64,000 nt of DNA. Source: Roseomonas aeriglobus (GTDB taxonomy: Bacteria > Pseudomonadota > Alphaproteobacteria > Sphingomonadales > Sphingomonadaceae). The DNA lies in assembly GCA_016937575.1 (NCBI GenBank), contig JAFHKN010000005.1, positions 124,001 to 188,000 on the forward strand, read 5' to 3'. This document shows, piece by piece, positions 55,127 to 63,447 of the stretch; within the stretch, counting starts at the first letter, position 1, and each line of letters starts with the position of its first letter. The notes beneath the pieces are model-generated. The model was not told the DNA's origin. It worked only from the letters and a program-made list of their open reading frames with translations, and did not search any database. Position numbers and translations under genes: made by a program.

Positions 55127-55720
55127 TCAGGGAAGCGCGGCGAACTTCTCGAAGTCGCCGGTTGCGGTCACGGTGATGGTGACGGGCTGGTCGGTGCGGT
55201 TCTTCCAATACCAGCCATGCGTGCCGTCGAAGGGCGCGCGGAACTTGCCCGATGCGCCAGCCGAGCTGCCTTTCTCATAGCTCGTATAGTCGTCGCTCGC
55301 AGCGCCTGCCGGCTCGCCGTGCAGCTCGAAACGGACCTCCGCGCCATCCGTGGCCCAGCGATAGTCGAACTCGCCGCCCGCCTTCATGGTCGCCTTGACC
55401 TCACGGCCTTCATTGGGAGCGAGCGTCAGCTTCACCTCGACGCGTTCCCCGGCCTTCAGCGCGGGCGCCGGGGATGCGGCGGGCGCTGCGGCCACGGGCG
55501 TCGCCGGGACGGCATGGCTTGCGGCTTCCGCCCGCTTGACCTTGCCCATCTCGGTCAGCCCGAGCAAGCGGCCGACGCCGGTGGGATCGACGCCATATTC
55601 GGCCGGAAGCACGGTCGTCACGAGAATGACGGCGGCGGCTCCGAGAGCGATCAGGGTCGCGCGGTTGAGCTGGCGCAGGCTCGGCAACTCCCCGATGCCG
55701 GGTTGCGGAACTTGGTTCAT
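55127..55720 (-). CDS. Membrane-anchored periplasmic protein with HupE-type gene
   Basis: A 197-residue protein with a single N-terminal helix (NRATLIALGAAAVILVTTVLPA) and an Ala/Pro-rich linker (HAVPATPVAAAPAASPAPAL). The periplasmic beta-domain has GERVEVKLTLAPNEGREVKA, YRWATDGAEVRFELHGEPAG and HGWYWKNRTDQPVTITVTAT. Proteins of this architecture are annotated as a transmembrane anchor protein beside HupE/UreJ in metal clusters. Its ATG 55720 overlaps the hupE-like stop (ATGA), so expression is coupled. The frame extends further upstream (to 56542) only through other genes. Confidence 0.7.
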   Translation of the reverse strand: MNQVPQPGIGELPSLRQLNRATLIALGAAAVILVTTVLPAEYGVDPTGVGRLLGLTEMGKVKRAEAASHAVPATPVAAAPAASPAPALKAGERVEVKLTLAPNEGREVKATMKAGGEFDYRWATDGAEVRFELHGEPAGAASDDYTSYEKGSSAGASGKFRAPFDGTHGWYWKNRTDQPVTITVTATGDFEKFAALP

Positions 55721-56436
55721 GATGCGGCTCCTTCCAGAGCAAAGCCCGCGAGCTGATAGCCGGTGAGCACGAAGCCCGCGGTCATCAGCACGACGTTGGC
55801 GGTGAAGGCATGGGCCGAAAAGCTGCGCGTGCGCCGCCAGTAGCCCATGACGATAAGGATGGCGGCGAGCGCGAGGATCTGCCCGATCTCGACGCCGACA
55901 TTGAACGAGAGGAGATTGACGATCAGCCCATCCGGGGACAGCGAGAAGTCTTGTAGCTTGGTCGCAAGGCCGAAGCCGTGGAACAGGCCGAAGATCAGCA
56001 CCGCCGCCTTGGTATTGGGCTGGACGCCGAACCATCGCTGGAACGCGCCGAGGTTGTCGAGCGCCTTGTAAACGACCGACAGGCCGATGATCGCATCGAC
56101 CAGATAGGCGCTGACATTCGTGCCCATGAGGACGCCCGCGATCAGCGTCGTCGAGTGACCGATCGCGAACAGCGTCACATAGGCGGCGATGTCCTTCATC
56201 CGGTAGAGGAAGAAGATCACGCCGAACAGGAACAGCAGATGGTCGTAGCCCGTCACCATATGCTTGGCGCCGAGATAGAGGAACGCGCCGATCTGTGGCC
56301 CGCTCGTCTGTTCGATATAGCCCTGATCGCCCTCGGCGACGCCGTGCGCGAAAGCCGCGCCAGCGAAGGAAAAGGCCATCAGGGCAAGGAGGACCGTGCG
56401 GCAAATCGCCGGAGGTCTGGCCCGTAAGGAATTCAT
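55717..56436 (-). CDS. HupE/UreJ-family membrane protein
   Basis: A 239-residue protein with a leader (TVLLALMAFSFAGAAFAHG) and about six helices. GYDHLLFLFGVIFFLYRMKD and ALFAIGHSTTLIAGVLMGTN contain the His/Asp pattern of HupE/UreJ metal (Ni/Co) permeases. GLFHGFGLATKLQDFSL and LLSFNVGVEIGQILALAAIL match the later conserved helices. The start used is ATG 56436 (a start at 56526 would break the leader). It is probably a secondary divalent-metal transporter. Confidence 0.82.
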   Translation of the reverse strand: MNSLRARPPAICRTVLLALMAFSFAGAAFAHGVAEGDQGYIEQTSGPQIGAFLYLGAKHMVTGYDHLLFLFGVIFFLYRMKDIAAYVTLFAIGHSTTLIAGVLMGTNVSAYLVDAIIGLSVVYKALDNLGAFQRWFGVQPNTKAAVLIFGLFHGFGLATKLQDFSLSPDGLIVNLLSFNVGVEIGQILALAAILIVMGYWRRTRSFSAHAFTANVVLMTAGFVLTGYQLAGFALEGAAS

Positions 56437-56547
56437 GACATGACTTTCCTGAGCGCCGGACGGGCAAGCGGCCCGCCAGGCACATGCCTGGAGAAACGGC
56501 GCGAAACAAACCCGCACCGCGTTCACGCGGCGGCTGCCGCATCAGGC

Positions 56548-56874
56548 TCAGGCGGCGGGTGGCTCGAGCAGCGGCGCGAGAACGGCCGATGGCAGTTGCG
56601 GTTGGTTGTGCGGCCAGTGTCGGGGCGCTCGGTCAAGCCTCGTCGCCGGGACCGGCGCCGCATACGCGAGCCGGTCGACGAGCAGATGAACATGGGCGCT
56701 GGTCCCGTCCGATTCATGATCGGTATCGGGCGCATCGCTAGGGCTATGGCCATGCCCGGCATGATGATGTTCGGCCGTGAGCGCGTGATCGTGGCTGATC
56801 GACGCGATCGGACCGCCGTGGGAGAAAGCCAGCGTCAGCACGAACAGCAAGGAAAGTAGCCGGACGATCAACAT
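56548..56874 (-). CDS. Small His-rich exported protein
   Basis: A 108-residue protein from ATG 56874 (MLIVRLLSLLFVLTLAFSHG, a signal or anchor), with a His cluster DHALTAEHHHAGHGHSPSDA and TDHESDGTSAHVHLL. It ends in a proline-rich tail. Its layout resembles the His-rich gene before czcC. It stands upstream of the hupE-like gene on the same strand and may be part of that group. Metal binding is likely from composition but not shown. Confidence 0.6.
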   Translation of the reverse strand: MLIVRLLSLLFVLTLAFSHGGPIASISHDHALTAEHHHAGHGHSPSDAPDTDHESDGTSAHVHLLVDRLAYAAPVPATRLDRAPRHWPHNQPQLPSAVLAPLLEPPAA

Positions 56875-56986
56875 AGCAAGGTCGAGAGACCTTTCCTTCC
56901 AAAGTGTTCTTAAGCCCGAATCCTGCGAACTTCGCAATTCCTGACCGCGCTTATCTGCGAATTATTCGCAAAAAGGAAGCTCTGGA

Positions 56987-57877
56987 TCAATCCTGGAGCA
57001 ATTGCAGCTTCTGCGCTTGCCCAATCACCCGCCGCACGCCCTCGGGCGACCATGCCAATCCGCCGCGCGGCGTTGGCTCACGCAGATCTCGGGTCAGCCA
57101 GGACGCAATGTCCCGTAACGAGGAATCCGGATGCGTTTTCAGGCGATCGGCGACAAGCCGCGCGACCCGCGTATCAGGCGGCAGGCGCGGTGCCTGGTCA
57201 AGGATGATTGCATCGGCATAGCCGGCCTTTACCAGGGCTCGGCACGCTTTCACCAGAGTTCGCTCGCTGAACGAGCGCACGGGTGGCGTGATGGCGCGGA
57301 TTTGCCGTAGGACTAGTGCCCAAGGCAGATGCGGCCGCAATCTGGCAACCGTCGGCAACCAGCGGTGCCGATCGTCGATCAACTCATTGAGATAGCGTTC
57401 CTTGAGGCTGTAGCGGATATCGGCGATCGCCGCCGGATCGCGTGCGCGCATCTTCGGGTTTCCAGGTTTAGCTCCTCGTGCAACGGCCGCCTTAAGACCG
57501 GCGCGGGTCCGCTCGCGGATCAGCGCACGCTCGAACTCCGCGAAGGCGCCGAGCATTTGCGTCATCAGCATGCCCTGCGCGCTCGATGTATCGATCGGAT
57601 CGTTGATCGAGCGAAAATAGGCGCCCTTCCCCCTCAGGGTCTCCACGATCTCGAGCAGATGCGAAAGCGATCGTGCCAAACGGTCGATCCGAACCACCAG
57701 CAACGTATCGCCATGCCCGACGCGTGCGAGCGCACGCGCGAGGTTCGGACGATCGCGGCTGCCCCCGCTCGCCTTGTCCTCGAGGATCACCGTGCAGCCT
57801 TCGGCGCGCAGCGCACTGAGCTGGATGGCCGTGTCCTGCTCGTCGGTCGAGACCCGCGCGTAGCCGATCAAAGCCAT
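56987..57877 (-). CDS. Serine recombinase (resolvase/invertase family)
   Basis: A 296-residue recombinase with the catalytic Ser in ALIGYARVSTDEQDTAIQLS (Ser10) and the resolvase core DTLLVVRIDRLARSLSHLLEIV, SSAQGMLMTQMLGAFAEFERALI and RERTRAGLKAAVARG. A longer C-terminal domain (SLKERYLNELIDDRHRWLPT onward) contains FSERTLVKACRALVKAG, an extended DNA-binding part. It resembles transposon or plasmid resolvases; no tnpA is present, so it may be a plasmid multimer resolution system or a remnant of a Tn3 element. Confidence 0.85.
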   Translation of the reverse strand: MALIGYARVSTDEQDTAIQLSALRAEGCTVILEDKASGGSRDRPNLARALARVGHGDTLLVVRIDRLARSLSHLLEIVETLRGKGAYFRSINDPIDTSSAQGMLMTQMLGAFAEFERALIRERTRAGLKAAVARGAKPGNPKMRARDPAAIADIRYSLKERYLNELIDDRHRWLPTVARLRPHLPWALVLRQIRAITPPVRSFSERTLVKACRALVKAGYADAIILDQAPRLPPDTRVARLVADRLKTHPDSSLRDIASWLTRDLREPTPRGGLAWSPEGVRRVIGQAQKLQLLQD

Positions 57878-58337
57878 TTGTCACATTCCATATAACGGGG
57901 TCAAACGACCGGTTGTCCCCGTACGATAGAGTTTTGAGCAAGTGGCGGCTGGTCTTGATCGCCATGAACGCGCGCCGGTGATCCAAGGAGAGAATGTTGC
58001 GCGCCGCGCCAGCGCCTATACCCGTGAGGGATTGAGCCCCCTCCCCACTCAAAGGTTCAAAAGCGCCCCAATCCGCGACTTTCCGGCGCTTTGCCAATGC
58101 CAGTCCAGTGGTTTGGTATCGGAGTCCGGAGGTTTGGGGTCAGCCTGACGCGCTACATCGCGGGAAACGCTGGAGTCCGGTCGTATAGGGAAACCGACAC
58201 TTGTAGCCCACCTTATAAAGAACGGTCAAATCTGCTTATGTGATAAGTGCGATTATCAAGGGTCCATGCAAAACAACGTACGAGAGAGGAAACCAACTAC
58301 TGACTTTGGTTTCTCGGCGTGGCATCGTCGGTTACCC
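57878..58337. other. Gene-poor region upstream of the serine recombinase
   Basis: This 460-base stretch holds no convincing gene. AT-richer sequence near 58210-58290 includes TTATGTGATAAGTGCGATTATC, a GATAAG/TTATC-containing imperfect repeat which, with the recombinase next door, could be part of a resolution (res) site. Open frames here are short and run into other frames. Confidence 0.35.
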
Positions 58338-59279
58338 ATGGCCCGCGACGACAACCCTCCCGCCGATGACCCTTTTCTCCTGCTGGGGCGCCTCGACGGC
58401 CGCCTGTAGGGTAGCACAAGCGCGGACATCTTTCTCGCCCGTTCGCGTCTTGAAGGAGCCTCCGCCCTTTGCGGCCTCGCCGGCGTGCCGATCGCAGTGA
58501 GAGACCTGCAAGACTGGATCGCGGGCCGCACGCCCCCTCCCCGCTCGTCCGAGGGACTCAACGATCCGATCTCGGTGGCGGCCATCTTCCACATCGCCCT
58601 CAGCCGGGATGAGGACCTCAGCGACCCACTCGCCCGCGCGACGCTGAATGCGCTACGTTCCGTTTTGGACGATCGCGCTGAAGCGGAAACCTATGCGACG
58701 TCGGACCTCGCCCATTTCGGTCCACTTTGGCGGCAAGTGCAGGCGGCCGCAGACGCCCCCTTCCCTACTGGCGACCTCCTCAGCGTCGCGGACCGCATCT
58801 TCGAGCTGGCCGCATCCACCGAGCCAGCGCCCACAAGCGGATGGGATGTAGTTAGTCTCGATGGTCGGACGCTCAACCTTCCACCGCGCGGTCGCGACCG
58901 AAACTGGCTGCTTGCGGTCGCCGTGCCACGGATGCTCTACCGCGCCGGCTTCACCACGCGGGTCATCCCCTCTTTTATCCTGCTGCCAAAGTACCTGCCC
59001 CCCTCCCCCGCTGAGCTCGCCAGGCTGATGGTGCAGGCGATTGGCCGAACGGCTCAGACGGGGCTTCGGGAACTGGCTTCCCTCGAACGTGCGGCGGCGC
59101 GCATCCAATTGGATCTCCAGGCCACGAAGCGGAGCAAGGCTCCCCTGCTCGCTCGGCTCCAACTCTCCTACCCGGGACTTCAGCCCGCCGCGGTCGCGCG
59201 CCTTTTGAAGGTGACGCCCCAAGGTGCCCGCAAGCTCCTGGCGTCGGCCTCGTCCGCGTCACGCCCAGTGCTGATCTAG
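58338..59279 (+). pseudogene. DUF1612-like plasmid replication-region protein with internal amber codon
   Basis: From ATG 58338 the frame reads MARDDNPPADDPFLLLGRLD then GRL and hits TAG at 58407-58409. It then continues in the same frame with STSADIFLARSRLEGASALC and a long coding stretch (GVPIAVRDLQDWIAGRTPPP, LNDPISVAAIFHIALSRDED). Residues on both sides of the TAG belong together in family members (RHE_PE00001-type, DUF1612 plus helix-turn-helix, here LQPAAVARLLKVTPQGARKL). If it initiates at GTG 58485, a 264-residue protein would still be made, so it may be a shortened gene rather than a dead one. Confidence 0.6.
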
Positions 59280-60272
59280 TACCGCTCGGATTGCCTCCTC
59301 CGCATCCTGGCGGGACGCTCCGCCCTTGCTCAGCAGGGTCAAGCGAATGCCCTTCCGGTCGGCGCCCTCAATCCGGAGCACCGGCTTCCCGGTTGAACTG
59401 GAGATGGTCTCCGGCTTTCCTGACCTCTTGGGGGATCCTGACCTCTTGGGGGGGTCTACCGCCAAGGTGAGCGCCTTGATCACATCGAGAACCGGCAGCG
59501 CCTCGCCGCTCGCCGCCTGCGCTTCGGAAAGCCGCGCTGCCTCCTTGTAGGCCCTCGCCTTACGGTCCTCCGGCTTCAGAAGGCCCTTAAGGGCCATCGC
59601 GTTGCGAATGCCAAGATCCTGCGGATTCACGAACGCCCGGGTCAGCTCCTCTGGCAGGCGCGCCAGATCGAGGTAGCGGGTCAGCCAGCTCTCGGAGACC
59701 TTGAGCCTCTCGGCCATGGTCTTCTGGCGGCCGTCGTAATAGGTGTCGAGCGCGCGCAGATAGTCCCTCGCCCGCTCAAGGTCAGTCAGGTCATCACGAG
59801 CCCGGTTCTCGATGTCGGCGAGTCGGAAAGCTTCCTCGTCCCCGATTTCGCGCACATCGACCAGGAACTTGAAGTCAGGATAATTGTGGGTTCTCAGCCA
59901 GGTGATCGACCAATGCCGCCGCGCTCCACAGATCACTTCGAAATCGAAGTCAGGATCGCCTGAGACTCGCCGCACGATCGCCGGCATCTCCTGGCGCCCC
60001 TGCGCCTTGATGCTCTCGATCAGATCGGCGCAGCGTTCCTCGGTAAGCAGCGCGTAGTCGCGGTTGTGGCCTGCCCACATTCGACAGCGCGCCGGATCGA
60101 CAAGCTCATGCGTGCGATTGACGATCGCGCCGGAAGCAAGGTCTGCAAGCCTATTCGAGCGCCCCGTCAGCACGTTTGAAGCGAGGCCCGAGCGACGCGG
60201 TGGCGGAGTCTCCTCGGACAGGTCGATGCCCGCCGCCAGATCGGCCGCGAAGCCGGTGTTTTTCCTGCTCAT
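59259..60272 (-). CDS. parB: ParB-family plasmid partition protein (RepB-like)
   Basis: A 337-residue partition protein. The ParB N-terminal part is GHNRDYALLTEERCADLIES, with CGARRHWSITWLRTHNYPDF (Arg-rich box II) and EAFRLADIENRARDDLTDLE. The central helix-turn-helix is QKTMAERLKVSESWLTRYLDLA. A basic C-terminal (PPKRSGSPKRSGK) is followed by the dimerisation end. It overlaps the 3' end of the DUF1612-like gene on the other strand by 21 bases and starts 18 bases before the first 18-bp palindrome. It should bind those palindromes as its centromere. Confidence 0.88.
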   Translation of the reverse strand: MSRKNTGFAADLAAGIDLSEETPPPRRSGLASNVLTGRSNRLADLASGAIVNRTHELVDPARCRMWAGHNRDYALLTEERCADLIESIKAQGRQEMPAIVRRVSGDPDFDFEVICGARRHWSITWLRTHNYPDFKFLVDVREIGDEEAFRLADIENRARDDLTDLERARDYLRALDTYYDGRQKTMAERLKVSESWLTRYLDLARLPEELTRAFVNPQDLGIRNAMALKGLLKPEDRKARAYKEAARLSEAQAASGEALPVLDVIKALTLAVDPPKRSGSPKRSGKPETISSSTGKPVLRIEGADRKGIRLTLLSKGGASRQDAEEAIRAVLDQHWA

Positions 60273-60290
60273 TCGAGCCTCCCTCTAGCG

Positions 60291-60308
60291 AATTGCACGC
60301 GTGCAATT
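60291..60308. repeat. 18-bp palindrome 1 (parS-like)
   Basis: AATTGCACGCGTGCAATT is a perfect 18-bp palindrome located 18 bases upstream of parB in the parA-parB gap. An identical copy is 35 bases downstream and a third at 61698. Such perfect palindromes near parAB of alphaproteobacterial plasmids serve as the centromere bound by ParB. Confidence 0.8.
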
Positions 60309-60325
60309 GTTCCTTGTTCTCGCAA

Positions 60326-60343
60326 AATTGCACGCGTGCAATT
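60326..60343. repeat. 18-bp palindrome 2 (parS-like)
   Basis: A second perfect AATTGCACGCGTGCAATT, extended by one more pair (AAATTG...CAATTT) to 20 bp. Both copies 1 and 2 are in the short gap between parA (end 60352) and parB (start 60272). The 17-base spacing puts the two palindromes on the same helix side within about 3.3 turns. Confidence 0.8.
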
Positions 60344-60351
60344 TCGGACTT

Positions 60352-61554
60352 TCACGCCAGCGCAGCCTTGCGCAACGCTGCCTGATGGCTTGGCCACATC
60401 GACCTGATATCGACTTCGATCTCCGCGTTCACGCCGTCGAGATAACCAAGGCAGCGATTGCGAACGGCCGAGCTGGTCGCAGGGCCATCAAGCTCATACA
60501 CGGTCATCAGCCGGGCGGTTGCATTATCGATCTCGGCCGAATCCTTGAGTGGTGTCCGCACCATCGCATGCCCGAACAGCGTCCGCATCAAATGCAGCAG
60601 CTCCTTTTGCATCGACTTGTTCTCGTCGACCTTGGAGCCGACGAACCGCAAGAACTGAAGCTCCGGCGCCAAACCACGCTCGGCCAGCTGCTCGATTGTC
60701 TCATCAAGCATCGACAGGAATGCCGCCGTTGACGAGAAATCCATGACCGTCGGCGGCACCGGAACGACCAGAGCGTTCGCCGCGCGGAGAACCGACAGCG
60801 AGATGGCGCCCAGCGCCGGCGGTGGATCCATCACGATCACGTCGAAACGATCCGAAATACTCTCGACCCCCTCCTTCAAGCGGTCGAGAAGCCCGTCGCT
60901 TCCCCGCGCCATGCGCGCGGCCAGTTCATACTCCGAGTTGAACAGGCGGAGGTTCGCCGGGATCAGCTCGAGGCCATCGAAATGCGTCTTGCGCAGTGCG
61001 TAATCGAGCGATGACCGCTCGCCCTCCCGGAGAAACGGATAGAGCGTATCGTCCTCGCCGAGGTCGAGATCGGGAACGTAGCCGAACAGCGTCGTTGCAG
61101 AAGCCTGGCTATCGCAATCGACGAGGGCAACGCGATAGCCCCGGATCGCAAGATATTGGGCAAGGTGGACCGCTACCGTGGACTTGCCCACCCCGCCCTT
61201 GAAGTTCTGGACGGCAACGACACAGCACGGATCAGTTGGCGCCCGATAGGGACGGGTTCCGAACACCCCTCGCATGTCATTCAGCTGAGCCAGCGTATAT
61301 CGTTCGCGTCGATTGGTGTCGGTCCGCGATGGCTCGGGAAGGCGCCCGTCCTTCTCCGCATCGCGGATCGCCGCCGGCGTTCGACCTACCAACTCGGCCG
61401 CCTTGCTGATCGTGAAGGTCGGCTCGCGCCGGTCATCAGCCCGCGCACTACGGGCTGAATCGCGCAGCTTCTCAAGCACTGACGAAGTTCGACTCGCAAG
61501 CGTCGCAACCGAGACGATCCGCTCGGCTTCCTCTATCTCGAGTCCGTTAGCCAC
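60352..61554 (-). CDS. parA: ParA-family partition ATPase with N-terminal HTH domain
   Basis: A 400-residue Walker-type ATPase. The deviant Walker A is QNFKGGVGKSTVAVHLAQYL (about residue 118). Walker A' contains VALVDCDSQASATTLFG and Walker B FDVIVMDPPPALG. The N-terminal 110 residues contain a MerR-like/HTH segment (FTISKAAELVGRTPAAIRDAEKDGRLPEP), the standard DNA-binding autorepressor part of RepA/ParA-Ib-like proteins. It lies upstream of parB in the same direction; the third palindrome lies upstream of its start. Confidence 0.9.
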   Translation of the reverse strand: MANGLEIEEAERIVSVATLASRTSSVLEKLRDSARSARADDRREPTFTISKAAELVGRTPAAIRDAEKDGRLPEPSRTDTNRRERYTLAQLNDMRGVFGTRPYRAPTDPCCVVAVQNFKGGVGKSTVAVHLAQYLAIRGYRVALVDCDSQASATTLFGYVPDLDLGEDDTLYPFLREGERSSLDYALRKTHFDGLELIPANLRLFNSEYELAARMARGSDGLLDRLKEGVESISDRFDVIVMDPPPALGAISLSVLRAANALVVPVPPTVMDFSSTAAFLSMLDETIEQLAERGLAPELQFLRFVGSKVDENKSMQKELLHLMRTLFGHAMVRTPLKDSAEIDNATARLMTVYELDGPATSSAVRNRCLGYLDGVNAEIEVDIRSMWPSHQAALRKAALA

Positions 61555-61697
61555 ATGACTACCTTTCGCAATTCGGCGTGTGGTACACCGACTTGCGCTT
61601 TTCGGTCAAGAAATGACGAACTTTCGAAAGTCGTCGTACCGTGAAGCCGCCATCGGGCTCGTTTTACCCGTCATCCTGACTCGGTGGGGGTCATCGA

Positions 61698-61715
61698 AAT
61701 TGCACGCGTGCAATT
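61698..61715. repeat. 18-bp palindrome 3 (parS-like) upstream of parA
   Basis: A third identical AATTGCACGCGTGCAATT, 144 bases upstream of the parA start and just after the rep stop codon (61723). Location between rep and parA suits a ParA/ParB autoregulation site or an additional partition site. Confidence 0.78.
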
Positions 61716-61722
61716 CCTGCTC

Positions 61723-62883
61723 TCAGGGACGTCCCCGACGGTTGACCCAGCCCTCGCAGAATCCCTTCCAAGACGCGACCATCTTGGCACCCCGGACCTT
61801 TCCAAGGCGCTCACCCATATGCTCGCGATAGGCATCCGCGATCATGTTGATGTCCCAGCCACCGCCATGTGCACGGCCGATCGCCAGGAGTTCATCCTCG
61901 CCAAAATGAAGCGACCCACGCGGGAACGTCTTCTCCTCCGGCTTGGCTTTGGGAAGAACCTTCTTTGGCGCCGAAATCATCCCCTGCCCTGCCCGCGCGA
62001 CGCTCACCGTCTCCACGCTACCGTCACGCCTCGATTCGCGTCCCGATGAGTGCCGATTTAGCTCATCCACCGTCTCGATGACCTCGGGTGCGCCCTTTGG
62101 CTCGAAGCGGAACTCCAGCTCGGTGACCGTCCGCCCCTGCCGGATCTCCCGCCACTCCACCCTGAAATGGGCCAGCTGATCGATCTCGGCCTTCGCCTTT
62201 TCCAGCACCTTCCGCCGCAACTGGGCGAAGTCAGCATAGACCTCCGGCGGAATGCCGAGCGCGGCGCGGAGCGCTTGCATGTCGCCCTTCCATGTGGCCT
62301 GCCTCCGATGCAGCCGGAGCGCGCCAAGCTCATAAAGTTTTAGAGCGTAGCTCGATCTGAAGCCAAGAACGGCCTGCCGGTTGAGCACCGCATAGGTCTC
62401 GGAAGCCTGGATGAGCTTCCGCGCGTCGGGCGTGAACTCCCATTCGATCCAACCCGCCTCGCCACCGTCCTCCTCCGTCTCCTCGCGCGATCGCGAGATG
62501 AGCGAAAAGCGGAGCGTGGCCTTCTTCCCTCGCCACGATTTGTCGTCGACTGCGAACAGCGTGCGATGGAGCTCCTCCAACATGTCGCTGATACGCTCAT
62601 TGCCCTTGTGACCCCGGCGGATGTCTGCCTTGCGCATGCGATGCGGACGATCCTCCCAGGCATCCCCGCCCGCCGTAAGGATCATCAGCGCAAGCAATCG
62701 CGAGGCTGTCAGACTAAGAGACTCGCCCTTGACGAACTTAACCTCGATGATGTTGCCTGGTTTGGCGAACTGATCGCCACCTTTGGCCTTCAGCGCCGCC
62801 GCAACTCGCATCGCACGGCCTGGCGATGCTTCCTCGCCGCTCTGGTCTACTGCCTCGTCTATTTGGCCAGCGTCGGTTTCCAT
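61723..62883 (-). CDS. repA: Plasmid replication initiator, Rep_3-type winged-helix
   Basis: A 386-residue replication protein with two winged-helix-like halves. The first includes LSLTASRLLALMILTAGGDAWEDRPHRMRKADIRRG and the second YALKLYELGALRLHRRQATW and KVLEKAKAEIDQLAHFRVEW. The Arg/Lys-rich RISDMLEELHRTLFAV and RQGRTVTELEFRFEPKGAPE fit the Rep_3/RepB-type initiators of alphaproteobacterial plasmids. The basic C-terminal 100 residues are an extension seen in this family. It starts 45 bases before a perfect inverted repeat likely to be its operator, and iterons follow upstream. Confidence 0.85.
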   Translation of the reverse strand: METDAGQIDEAVDQSGEEASPGRAMRVAAALKAKGGDQFAKPGNIIEVKFVKGESLSLTASRLLALMILTAGGDAWEDRPHRMRKADIRRGHKGNERISDMLEELHRTLFAVDDKSWRGKKATLRFSLISRSREETEEDGGEAGWIEWEFTPDARKLIQASETYAVLNRQAVLGFRSSYALKLYELGALRLHRRQATWKGDMQALRAALGIPPEVYADFAQLRRKVLEKAKAEIDQLAHFRVEWREIRQGRTVTELEFRFEPKGAPEVIETVDELNRHSSGRESRRDGSVETVSVARAGQGMISAPKKVLPKAKPEEKTFPRGSLHFGEDELLAIGRAHGGGWDINMIADAYREHMGERLGKVRGAKMVASWKGFCEGWVNRRGRP

Positions 62884-62927
62884 GCCATAATTACGATCAG
62901 TTGTGAGTCTCCGGTGCCTAGTTGCTG

Positions 62928-62961
62928 CCTGACCTGACCTCGTCCGTCAAGTCAGGTCAGG
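62928..62961. promoter_or_regulatory. Inverted iteron-like repeat, candidate rep operator
   Basis: CCTGACCTGAC (62928-62938) is the exact complement of GTCAGGTCAGG (62951-62961) across 12 bases, 45 bases upstream of the rep start codon. Each arm contains GGTCAGG-like units that also appear in the downstream iterons. Rep dimers typically repress their own promoter by binding such inverted half-iterons. Confidence 0.6.
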
Positions 62962-62989
62962 ATCATCCGCCGCCCGGCCTCCCCCAATC

Positions 62990-63249
62990 GGTCAGGACAA
63001 ATTTGCATGGCTGTGGGCAAGAATTCGAGGAACGCTGCCGAGTCGCGCGGCGCCCCCCAAACAATGCTCGCGAACCGCCTTTCCGATCGCTTCGTCGATC
63101 AGGGCGCCTCAAAACTAGGCCGAAGCACGCCAAGAATGACGCCCCCCCCCAATCGGTCAGGATTGCCCCAGCAGGTCAGGTATCGCCCCCCAACGGGACA
63201 GGTTGAAGCCCCCAATGGGTCAGTCAAACACCCCCGTCCGGTCAGGCAA
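62990..63249. repeat. Iteron array of the replication origin
   Basis: GGTCAGG or a one-base variant occurs at 62990, 63155, 63174, 63196 (GGACAGG), 63218 (GGTCAGT) and 63240, usually preceded by C-rich CCCCCAAT. From 63174 on the spacing is exactly 22 bases, i.e. two helical turns. Such iterons next to a Rep_3 initiator mark the plasmid origin. An AT-rich stretch (63259-63320) lies next to it. Confidence 0.75.
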
Positions 63250-63258
63250 AACGCCGTA

Positions 63259-63343
63259 GTCCGTTGATTTCTATGAGCTTTTCGTGCCCTGAATCTGAAT
63301 CTTTTGAATCACGAATCCTTCCGCTGCGAGCAGCGGCGTTTTT
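63259..63343 (+). other. AT-rich stretch with hairpin beside the iterons
   Basis: The sequence CGTTGATTTCTATGAGC...CTGAATCTTTTGAATCACGAATCC is AT-richer than its surroundings, as in the unwinding part of an origin. It ends in a perfect stem CCGCTGC-GA-GCAGCGG (63321-63336) followed by CGTTTTT, which could be a terminator. No gene lies here. Confidence 0.45.
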
Positions 63344-63447
63344 AAAGATGATTCTTTGAGGAAGTTCACCCGAGTCGCACCCGTCGACAACTGGCACGTC
63401 GCTGAGGAGGGGAGAGGGGTCTAGGCTGGCGAGCAGGAGGTGAACCC

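Noticed and set aside
57492..58097. A 201-residue minus-strand frame upstream of the serine recombinase
   Set aside because: Most of it is the recombinase read in a wrong frame, and the upstream 70 residues have no recognisable motif.
62990..63249. CRISPR-like array
   Set aside because: The repeats are only 7-15 bases, 22 bp apart, with partly conserved spacers and a replication initiator next to them. They are iterons, not CRISPR repeats.
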